Positions 1 to 9,600 of a stretch of 49,900 bases of DNA are shown one piece after another. Position numbers and translations under genes: made by a program. The DNA is from Chrysochromulina parva (taxonomy: Eukaryota > Haptophyta > Prymnesiales > Chrysochromulinaceae), in NCBI GenBank assembly GCA_002887195.1, contig PJAB01000059.1, positions 1-49,900 of the forward strand, in the 5' to 3' direction. A model generated the notes under the pieces. The model worked only from the letters and a program-made list of their open reading frames with translations. It did no database searches and was not told where the DNA came from. How positions within the stretch are numbered: position 1 is the stretch's first letter; every line of letters starts with the position of its first letter.

Positions 1-480
1 ACTCGACGTAGATGCGTCCGACCAGCTCCGCGGGCTTCGGCGCGCCATCGGGATCGACTGCGCCGACAGCGAGGACGCGCAGCAGATCGCCCCATCGAGA
101 GCCTTCGTACCCTGCCTCCATGCGCGTCGTGTGCACCTCCTGCACGTCGCTGGCATTGGCGCCACGAGCACGCCACGAGCACGCCACGAGCAGCACACAG
201 CGCGAGTTGCCCTCGCGACCGGCCGCCGCTCGGCGTCGGCCTGGGCGAAGATCGCATTCATGTATGCTTCGAGCGCGTACGCTCGCTCGTCGGGCTCGAC
301 CGTCAAGTGGACACTGATCAGTCCTCGGCCGCTCTGCCTGAAGCCTGCGTCGCCGCGCCCTTTGGCGAGGACGATGTTCAAACCTGCACGTCTTGGCGCT
401 GAGGCGCCAAACTCTTCATCTGCGTCCACGTTCCAGACAGTGTCGTCCTCGTCAGGCGGCCCCTCACGCTCAGCTGCGGT
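1..480 (-). CDS. Partial gene leaving the left edge, unidentified protein
   Basis: Two minus-strand stretches read like coding sequence but lie in different frames. One (about 480 down to 220) contains RAGLNIVLAKGRGDAGF and GLISVHLTVEPDERAYALEA. The other (139 down to 1) contains EAGYEGSRWGDLLRVLAVGA. A GT-AG intron at 219..140 (80 bp, both sides in phase 0) would join them; it holds a short tandem repeat of gcacgccacga units. I could not find a convincing start codon; an upstream exon or a start near 586 in another frame are both possible. The family is not recognised. The amino-acid make-up (mixed hydrophobic and acidic residues, few of the Arg/Pro/Ser runs typical of shadow frames in this GC-rich DNA) is the main support. 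The C-terminal part lies outside the window. Confidence 0.35.
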
Positions 481-569
481 AGCCTTTGCGCTTGCGCCTG
501 CAGATGCGACGCAGACAAAGGCTTGTTGCCGACCTCGTGACACGTTCTCGAGATTCCCACAGAGAGTTT

Positions 570-1088
570 CCCCACAGTTCGCGCATCAAAGGACTTTCAG
601 ATTCAATCTAGGGGAAATAGACCCCCAAAGAAGGGTTTTGGTCTCTTTCAATCATTTGAATAAACGGTCGAATAGTTGAACTGCACAGAATTTTTTTTTT
701 TCGAGCTGCTTCGCAAAAAAAACACTATGTGGCACAGAATAGCTGACTAACCACAAAAACGTTCCTCTAAATCGCCGACCCGCAACCGGTCTCTATACGG
801 AACGCGACGCAGTGTCAAAGGACCACGCTCACATGCACCGCGACCCACCCTAGTCCATAAAGCTCGCCGTTCACAAACAACAAGACGCCACGCCTCGGGG
901 CTTGGTGGTCCTCTGGAGGCGGCCTAGTGTCGTTCATCTCAGCACACCGAACCTGGCCTATGGGCCGGAAGAACAGCCTGCCAAAGTGGATTGTATCACA
1001 CACACGCGCCTCCCTCCTTCCCTGAAAGCACGCGCTCAAGCACGCGCCAATGCTGCATGGCGCGATCGGGTACACAGCGCGGCATCTG
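570..1088. other. Non-coding gap between two minus-strand genes
   Basis: This holds the 3' flank of the UBA-like repeat gene (stop at 1089) and the presumed 5' flank of the partial gene to its left. It has lower GC content than the genes and an oligo-T run near 690-701 followed by an A-run near 714-722. An 86-codon open frame at 815-1075 (minus) has no recognisable features and I do not call it a gene. Confidence 0.5.
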
Positions 1089-4000
1089 TCAGCTCAGCCG
1101 CGCCATCTTCGCCTCGCCTGTATCCACCTGCTCTTCGTCCAACGCCTCCGACGCCGATCGTTTGATTGCGGCCGTGCCATTCTGTGGAGTTTCCGCCCCG
1201 TGCACCGCGGGCTCCTCGAAAGCAGGCAGCTCGTCATCACCGTCGCCATCAAGGGCATCCGCCACCGCCTGCTCCTGAGTCGCGTTCCCTACGTTGCTCA
1301 GTAGCGTTAGCTCCTCCTCCTTGCGCGCACGCTTGCCTAGAGCGCCACTGCCGGCACTAGACGTGGGGCTGCCCCGCGACGAGGCCGCGGCCGCGGCTGA
1401 GGGGGCAACGGGGATGTTGGGATCTAAGAAAGGCACTGCAACTATCGGTGCCACAGTGTGCGTTGCCTCGTCGGCGTCGCACCCACTAAAGAAGGTTGGA
1501 TCCGCCCACCCCTCGTCGTCATCTCCGTCACCATTCATCTCTGCCACTAGGCGCGCCGCGTCCGCCGCCGCCCATGCGCCCACCTCATCCTCGTCGCTCC
1601 AACCGTCGGGAACGAGCGACTGCTGGGACAACGCCGCCATGCCCGCCGCAGAGGAGGACGCGCCCAAGCCCGAGGACGCCGCGCATGCTGCCATCGGCCC
1701 TTTTCCAGAGGATCGACTGCGGCCTCCGCTGCCTGTCTCGCCCGCTGATGACACAGCCGCGGCCACAGCCTCCTTGGCTCTTAGAGCAGCAGCGGCAGCC
1801 TCCTCCGCTTCCCTGGCCTCCTTCACGGCAAGCTCCTGCCGCACGTGCTCGCACGCGCTCTCGAGGTCGTTTCCGTACGCACCGATCGCCGCGGCCGCCT
1901 GCGCGACACTGGCACCCTTGATGAGTGCACGCACCTGCGCGACGAGCTGCCGGTCGATGGGCGAGCGCCACGTCTGCTCGAGCAGTCCGAGCTCCTTGAT
2001 GCGGTCGCGCACGGCAGCGATACGGTCGAAGACGCCGCTGCGTGCACTCGAGCCGACCCCAGGGATTTGATGCTTCGCACACGCCGCGTCAAAATCGAGA
2101 TGTGAGTCGCGCGCCATCTCGACGGCGACGGCGATCGTCTTAATCGCGCACGCGGGCCGGGAGGCGCCGCCATTGCCATTGGAGGTCTGCAGCAGCAGCT
2201 GGATGTCGTGCAGCAGCACGTCGTCGTCCGTCGAGGGCAGCTCTACCGGCGTGACGAGCTGTTCCAGCGGCCCGAAGCCGCGCATCCGGTCACGGAGGTC
2301 CTTGAGCTTGTCAAAGGTAGCCTTGCGCTGGTTGCCAAGCGAGATGCCATGACGCGCACATACGGCGGCGACGTCGAGCTGGTCCCAGCGTGCAGGCTGG
2401 TCGTCACGGCAAAGGTCGGCAGCAGCTGCGATCAGGTGCAGTCCTGTAAGCACGTGCGTCTTCTTGTGCAGTGCGATGCGTCGCTGCAACTCGCGCAAGA
2501 GCGCCTCTGGGAGTGGCGGCGGCGGCGGTTTGTCCTCGCGCGGCTCGAAGGGCTCGTCGGACGGCGAACCCTCGCCTCCATCCTCGGCATTGACCTCTTC
2601 CAGCTCCTCCGACGCAGGAGATAGGCCCAGTTGCTCCCGCACGTGGTCGCACGCGGCGTCGAGGTCGGTACCGCAAGCGACGATCGCCGCCGCCGCCTGG
2701 GCGACGGTGGCGCCCTTGTCTACGCCCGAGCGCTTGATGCGTGCGCGCACCTCGGCAACGGCCGTGGGGTCGACGGGCGCATCCAGCGGCTCCTCGAGCT
2801 GCCGGATGCGCACCCTCAGCGCCTCGATCGAGTCCTTGCGACTCTGTGAAAGCTCGAGGCGGCGGCGCACACACGCAGACACTAGGTCGAGTTGCCCGTC
2901 GCCTTCGACGAGGTCGAGGGCCACGGCGATGTTGTCCAGGTTAGGTGGCGTAGTCGAGCGCTGGATGCGCAGCTGCAGAGAGATGAGCTTTTCCTGAGAG
3001 TGGTGAGGCGCGTCGAGGCCGAGCGTCTCGGGCGCCACCTCAAGCAGAGCGAGCGTCTTGATCCTGTCGCGCAGCTCGCGCAGGTGACTGAAGAGCGCGA
3101 GGTTGGAGCGCTCTGCCTCGACCGGGATGCCATGCTTGATGCACAGCGCCGCGAGGTCGAGCTGCGAGATCTGACACATCTCAACGGCCGCAGCGATACT
3201 CGGCAGCGTCGGCGGCTCTTTCTTCTGCCCGTTGAAGCGTGAGACGAGAGGTCCTACGCGCTCCTGCAGTCGACTGAGCCATACGACGTCGTCGAGCGGC
3301 AGAGCGCGCTTTGGCGAGGGCTCAGGGCCCGCAGCAGAGGAGGAGGTGGCGGCGCCGTCTCTTTCGCCGCCGTCTTCATCGAGCGGGTCGGGCAGCCCCT
3401 GCTCGACAGCCTCCAGCAGGTTGAGCTCCTTGATACGGTCGCGGATGGCCGCGACACGCTCATACACAGCTTTGCGCTGCGAGGCGATCGAGATGCCATA
3501 CGCAGCGCACGCGGCGACGAAGTCGAGCTCCTCGTTGCGGCAGAGGTCGACGGCGACGGCAATCGTCTTGAGCGCTGGGGCGGACGAGCGTACCTTGAGG
3601 CGTCGCTGCAACTCGCGCAGCAGCGCGTCGTCATTGAGGTCGCGCGCGGGCTCAGTGTCCAAGGCGGTCTCGGTCGCCGGTAGCCCCAGCTCCTCCCGCA
3701 CGTGCTCGCACGCGCTCTCGAGGTCGTTTCCGTACGCACCGATCGCCGCGGCCGCCTGCGCGACGCTGGCGCCCTTGATGATTGCACGCACCTGCGCGAC
3801 GAGCTGCCGGTCGATGGGCGAGCGCCACGTCTGCTCGAGCAGTCCGAGCTCCTTGATGCGGTCGCGCACGGCAGCGACGCGTTCCTGAATGTTCTGCTTC
3901 GAGCTGCGAGAAAGGGACGCAGAACCAGAGGCGGCGCATCGCGACCGTCGGCGAGGGCAGCAGGCGAGCGCGGTGCGCGCTGGCTCGTCAAGCTACTGGC

Positions 4001-4955
4001 GACAGTCATGGAGAAGCAGCCTTGAGGGCTCTCGGCACAGGGACTCATTAGGGATTCATGAGGGACTCATTAGGGAGAGGCAGCCTTGAGGGCTCGAGGC
4101 AAGGCGTACTGTCCGAGGGCGTCGCGAATGTCATGCCGGGCGCACGAGGCGGTGAAATTGAGCTTCGGCACGCGGTGCATCTCGACGGCAACAGCAATCG
4201 TTTTCAATGCTGCGGGGACAGCGCCGCACTCGCGTCAGCAGGCGTGAGGAGGTGCAGAGGAGTGCGCGCGAGATAATGGCAGGGCATCTTGCACGTTCTG
4301 CGTGTGGCGCAGCTCGGCGCCTTCTGTCTGGCCGGCGCGGCCGCCGCGTCGTGGCGCAGGCGCGGTGCGTACCGCAGGCTGAGCGCGAGTGGCCACCGAC
4401 GCCATTCGCCGTCTGCAGAAGCAGCTGGAGATCGTTGAGCAAGTTGGAATCATTTGGGTCTTCCATGCTCACCGCACCCTTCGGCAAATGCAGGAGCCCA
4501 AGCTGCTTGACAACAGCGGTGATCCGCTCGAATGCCGCCGGGGACGCGGTGATGCCATGCTTCGCACATAAAGCGTTCCGATCGCACTCACCATCGCCGT
4601 CCAGGAGCTCCTTGGCGGCAGCGACTGTATGGATGGTATGTGACCCTTTTAGCTCATTCTGAAGTGCCACCAGCTTGATGCGATCAGCCTCGTTCATCTG
4701 CGCGGGCTCTGGTGGCTCAGCGTCCTTTGAGGAGGACGCCTTGTACGGCCGAACGCTAGCTGCAGGGGCGGACGATGTCTCCTTCTCCTTGGGCTCCTTT
4801 TCCTTCTCCTTAGCCTTGCTCACCTTAACCTTCTCCGCTGCTGCTGCACGCGCTGGTGCCGGGAGTGCGCCCAGCCCGCGATCGCGGCACGTGTGCGCAC
4901 GGTGGGCGCCTTGGCAGGCCCGGCACTCACCGTTCGCACTCGATGTGCGGCCCAT
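1089..4955 (-). CDS. Large repeat protein with UBA-like modules and an N-terminal Cys/His motif
   Basis: Three exons fit: 4955..4373, 4209..4110 and 3903..1089, giving about 1165 aa with consistent phases (introns 4372..4210 and 4109..3904, both starting GTACGC). The start is the ATG at 4955. The N-terminus has CRACQGAHRAHTC, a C-x2-C-x3-H-x2-H-x-C pattern, then a Lys/Glu linker. The rest is built from about seven units of one type (LxxLQ..., then IAVAVEM, AACAxHGI, RxxxxERIAAVRDRIKELGLLE) and three of a second type (VAQVRALIKGASVAQAAAAI, GNDLESACEHVREELG). The second type has the length and hydrophobic pattern of a UBA domain (my inference). Both intron junctions restore repeat consensus (SACALKTIAVAVEM; GHSKQNIQERVAAVRDRIK), which supports the splicing. 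The C-terminal ~200 aa are acidic and low-complexity. Function is unknown; ubiquitin binding is only a possibility. The gene is divergent from SLP-2. Confidence 0.78.
1841..2031 (-). repeat. Copy 1 of a near-identical ~190-bp block in the repeat gene
   Basis: Matches 3698..3888 with only a handful of differences. It encodes the UBA-like module GNDLESACEHVR plus the end of the preceding unit. Other copies of this module in the same gene are far more diverged. Confidence 0.9.
3698..3888 (-). repeat. Copy 2 of a near-identical ~190-bp block in the repeat gene
   Basis: Partner of 1841..2031, in the same orientation, 1857 bp apart. The similarity extends over the UBA-like module and the RDRIKELGLLEQTWRSPIDR segment, then stops sharply on both sides. 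Confidence 0.9.
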
Positions 4956-5153
4956 CGGGGCTGCGAATACCTCCACACTGGAATGAAGCGAAAGTCGTGC
5001 AATGTCCCTGTCAAGATACGCGGCCGCGGACTTCACAGCACGGCGCCACAATCCAAAGGCAACCCTGAAACGTGCGAGTGCGGGCGCCTCGGGACTTTTG
5101 TGCCTGACGAGCAAATGTGCCACGTGGTGAACCTCGGATCTGGCTGACACACC
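4956..5153. promoter_or_regulatory. Divergent promoter region, repeat gene / SLP-2
   Basis: 198 bp separate the two start codons of oppositely oriented genes, so both promoters and 5' UTRs must lie here or overlap the genes. I see no clear TATA box. Confidence 0.5.
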
Positions 5154-6412
5154 ATGCAGCTTTTTGCACGAGTGGCCACCGGGCTTCCAGCGAGGCTCGC
5201 GCCGCGAGCACCTTTGCTGTCGCGGGTCGTCGCAGCGCGGCCCATGTCGTCGCTCTCGCGGATGGAGACACCCCTTAATCTCGGTGTTGTCGTCGTGCCG
5301 CAGCAGATGGCTTACGTTGTTGAGAGATTTGGACGTTTCCATACTGTGCTCGAACCAGGGCTGCGCCTCCTCGTGCCGTTCGTGTGCGTGCTTGCGTGCA
5401 CTCTAACTCCTTCCTCTCGGCAAGGGTCACGCTAGAGCTGCTCGAGTCACCTCTCACTCTCTTGCGTGCTCCTTTTTGCAGGCACAAGGTGAGGTATGTA
5501 TTCTCTCTCAAGGAGGAGGCCCTGATGGTGCCGACGCAAACCGCGGTCACACGCGATAACGTGAGCATCGGCATCGACGGCGTGCTGTACGTGCGCGTAG
5601 TCGATGCATACGCGGCCGCGTACGGCGTCGAAGACGCGCACTTTGCGATCACGCAGCTCGCACAGACGACGATGAGGTCGGAGATTGGCAAGCTCACGCT
5701 GGACGCAACGTTTCTGGAGCGCGATCAGCTCAATGCAAGCATCGTCGAGTCGATCAACGCAGCGGCGGTCGCGTGGGGCATCCAGTGCATGCGCTACGAG
5801 ATCCGTGACATTGCGCCGCCTCCCGCTGTGCGCGCCGCCATGGAGATGCAGGCGGAGGCCGAGCGGCGAAGGCGCGCGCTCATCCTCGACTCCGAGGGCG
5901 AGCAGGAGGCGGAGATCAACCTGGCCAAGGGCAAGAAAGCCGCCGTTATCCTCGCATCTGAGGCGGCTATGCAGGAGCGTATCAATCTTGCGCTGGGCGA
6001 TGCGCGCGCCATCGAGGCGCAAGCTGAGGCGACCGCGAACGCCGTCCGGCTTGTCGCCGCTGCAGTGACTGCCCACGGCGGCCAACAAGCGTCCACGCTG
6101 CGCGTTGCCGAGCAGTATGTGAGCGCCTTCAAGCAGCTCGCCGCCTCGGGCAGCACGGTCGTCGTGCCGGCCAACATGGGCGACGTCTCAAGCATGGTCG
6201 CCACCGCAATGGCAATCTACCGAAATGGGCAACGGGTGGGCATGGCGCCGCAGAGCGGTCTTGGCGGCGGGTCCAGCGAGGATGGCGGTGGCGGCGACGA
6301 CAGGGGCATCGCAGACACGTTGACGAGCCCGAGCAAGGACGACCGAGGCGGAGGCGAGGGCGAGGTCGGCGGTTTCGCTCAAGGCGGGTCTTCTGCGTCG
6401 TCGTACAAGTAG
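5154..6412 (+). CDS. Stomatin-like protein 2, mitochondrial (SPFH/band 7)
   Basis: Two exons, 5154..5383 and 5482..6412, encode about 386 aa; the intron 5384..5481 has a GTGCGT donor and a pyrimidine-rich ttttgcag acceptor and joins LLVPFV to HKVRYVFSLKEEAL. The SLP-2 pattern is clear: VVPQQMAYVVERFGRFHTVL at the SPFH start, TAVTRDNVSIGIDGVLYVRV, YGVEDAHFAITQLAQTTMRS, GKLTLDATFLERD, then GIQCMRYEIRDI followed by the Glu/Ala/Arg coiled coil. The first ~30 residues are Arg/Ala/Leu-rich without acidic residues, as in a mitochondrial presequence. SLP-2 proteins scaffold inner-membrane complexes and proteases. The C-terminal ~60 residues are Gly/Ser/Asp-rich and look lineage-specific. Confidence 0.93.
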
Positions 6413-6608
6413 TAGCAGTGAGGCGGTGACCCCGTGTCTGAGGCTGGGGCACCTGCTGAACGTGCTGGGCGCCCCCAAACTCGTTATAGTAAATCTCTTC
6501 GAAAAGTTTATTTTCGGAGACGTGTTTCGGAAACGTGTTGCGAGTCAAGAAGTTTTTTTGGGCACGAAAACCTTGAGACAAGCCGCGGAGGGCACGCCCT
6601 CGAGGGGA

Positions 6609-9600
6609 ATGTCGAAGCCTTCCCCAGCGAAGTCAAATAAACTGAAGCTCCCAATGTCAGACAGTGCAACTGGCGATAGTGACCAAGCTCCGAGTCAAGC
6701 AAACTCGATGAGGTTTGGTTCGGAGGAGGGTACGTCCGTTCGGACGTCCAAAAGCAAAAGAGACAAAGGTGATTCGAGCCAGCGCAGCGACAAGAGCTCC
6801 AGTTCGCATCGCGGCGAAAAAAAGAAGAAGAAAAAGAGCGTAAAGTTAGCGAAGCAAAAGACTACGGACTCGGTCGCGGAGGAGTCGGAGCAGGACACGC
6901 CGTCAGGAGACGCGCCTGCGGATTCTTCACCTGACGAGCAATCGGGCATGCGCAAAGCCAGCTCCCTTGGCCATGCTTTCCTCCTCTTCGATGCGGATGG
7001 GGGTGGCACGATCTCGCTCAGCGAGTTTCTTGCGGCTATCGGCCTGGGCGGCTTGCTCACCGAATCGCAGGCCGAAATGCTCTTCGACGAGATGGACGTG
7101 GATCAGTCCGGCGTTATCGACAGGGCTGAGTTTGCTGCGCGCTGGCACGACATTCAAACCCAGTACGGTGTACGACTGAGCAGCGAGCTGGCAGCGTTTT
7201 CGGAGGCGCAGCGTTTTGAGGCCGAAAGAGAAGCAGCTGAGTTCGCAGCGATGGCAGAGGCGACGAAAGCGGCGGCTGCCGCGGCGGCGGCGGCGGCAGC
7301 CGAGGCGGCGGCGGCCGAGACGGAATCGGCAGAGGCGGCGAGCACGGCTTCCGCCTCTCCTGTCGCAAGCCCAGCCAGAATCCAGAAAAGCGCATCGACC
7401 GTCAGCGACTTTTTTGTGAGCAATGCAAATTCCCTCTCCTTCGAGGCGGCGGCGAAGGTGGCCCAGGTGGAGGTGGCACTGCAGAAGGAGCAGGATGCGT
7501 TTGAGGTCCTGAAGCGCGAGACGGCTGCCAAGGTGCTCACCATTTGGGGGCGCAAGGTGGCCGCAAAGTGGGCCAGGATTCATATCGAGGAGGATCGAAT
7601 GCGTGCGACGATGGAGACGCTCGAGGAGACCGAGGCTACTCGGCTCCAAGGTGAGGCCGAGCTTGCGGCCATCAAAGACAAAGCGGCCTACAAAGACAAA
7701 AAGGTAGCCATCCGCACAGCTTCTCTTGCAGCTGAGGCCGAAGCCAAAGCGAAGGAGGTGGCACAGGTCAAGGAGGCGGCCATGTTCACGATCTCGCGTG
7801 TGATGCAGGATCGCCGTGCCCTCAAAGAGGCTCTCGCGCGTGAGAGCAAGGCGAAGCTTCTGCTTAAGAAACAGGCAGCCGCACGCCAAGTCGCTGAGGA
7901 CGAAGCGGCACGCGCGGTCGAAACGGCAAACGACGCCGTGCGTTTGGCCGCCGCTGCAGAGAGAGCCGCCAAACGTGTACGCGCGTTCAAGAAGCTGCCG
8001 CCCACATACTTTGAGCTGCCGGCGCAGATGCGCGAGCTCGTCGAAAACGCCATCTTCCAGTCACATGCTGCTGAGCAGAGCGTTCTCCGTGCCGTGGATC
8101 TGGCTGCTGCAGCTCTGTTCGTCGAGAAGCCCGCGGAGCTCACCAACATCTGGGAGAGCCATGGCACGATCGCCGAGCGCACGGCCGCGATCCAGGCTCG
8201 CGTCAAGGCGCTGCCAGCGGCATCTCAGAGTCTCATCGTTCAGCTAACCGATAAGGCGTCGCGTGGCGAGATGCCTGTACTCAAGCTACTGTCGAGCGCG
8301 CCAGAGGTGAACCTGCAGCTCACACTTGCGGGATTGGCACCATTCTTCGCTGCGCAAGCACTGTGCAAGGGCTGCCAGCTGCCACCCGAGACAGCAAAGC
8401 CCTGGAGGTGGCGTGAGTGGTGGGCAGAGACCCTGAATGAAGGCGAGAAGGTAGGCGCAGACTTCGAGCGCGGCATGCTCCAGGCGTCTGCGAGCGCCAC
8501 CTTAGCCGCACTCGCGATTCGGGCGGAGGTAGCCGGCCATCGGCCCACAGCGTTGCGCGCAGTTGGGATGCTATTGCGATCGGTCACGGTGCTCGACCTG
8601 CGTGACAATCGCATCACAGATGAGGAGACAAAGCTCTTGGCAATTGCGCTTCCTAACGCAGCCAGCTTGACGAAGCTCAATCTGGCCGGAAACGTCATAA
8701 CGTCGATCGGCATGGCGCGGGTCGGCACCGCGCTCTCCACTGTCCAACCAATGATGGAGCTCATCATTTCACGGAATCGGCTCTGGGGCGATGGGACGAC
8801 GCGCGTCGAGCATCTGACCGAAATGGCCCAAACTATTACACTCGGCGGTAAGCTGCAGATGCTGCAGCTGAGCGGTGCCTCCCTCAACGACATGGGCGGC
8901 GGTAAGTGGCTCACAGCCCTTACGCAACCCGCCCAGGCAGCGACCAGCCCAGCAGCGACCAGGCCAGTAGCGGCCAGGAATGGTCGCGCGAGTCCTGGGC
9001 TCTCCATATCGAGACCCGATCTCATGGGCATGCTGCAGCTCACCATGCTTGATATGAGCCAGAACGGGCTGCGCGCGTCCTTTGCGAGCGCCCTGTCCGG
9101 CGCACTTTTTGCGTGCCCAAACCTCACGAATCTCAACCTTTCGAAGAACAACTTCGGCGCGGAGGCGGGGACGATGGTCCTCTCCGCCGCTGTGGAAAGT
9201 GCTTCGCTGCGTGTGCTCGACATGAGTGCGACCAACCTGTGCGACATCAGCCCGCTGTATCCACCCCCCCCTGGTGGACGCAAGTATACCCCGGAAGCCA
9301 TCCGTACCCTATGCAGGCTGCTGCCGCAAGCCTCGCTGACTGAGCTGCACCTTCACCAAAATGAGTTGTGCGGCCTGTTTACCGAGCGCATCTGGGGCGG
9401 AGCAGTGATTCGCGGCACGTACAAGTCGGACGCCATCAAAGCCCTCGCCGACGCCTTCGAGGGCAGCAGCGTACGGCTGCCACTCAAAAAGGACGGTCTG
9501 CGCCTGGAGCGTGGCAATCATCTCATGGCCGCAGAAGAGGAACGGCTAACCGCAGCTTTGAGCCTCAATTCGGCCAAGGACGCCGCACCGCCTAAAGTGA

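Noticed and set aside
815..1075. 86-codon minus-strand open frame downstream of the repeat gene
   Set aside because: No start context, family or composition to support it; more likely 3' UTR.
6426..6608. Upstream extension of the giant NLR-like frame
   Set aside because: Only a GTG is available; the segment starts 14 bases after the SLP-2 stop and reads like intergenic sequence. The ATG at 6609 is the first good start.
6927..7889. 320-codon minus-strand open frame within the NLR-like gene
   Set aside because: Antisense of the Ala/Glu coiled-coil region; Arg/Leu/Cys-rich with no coherent domain.
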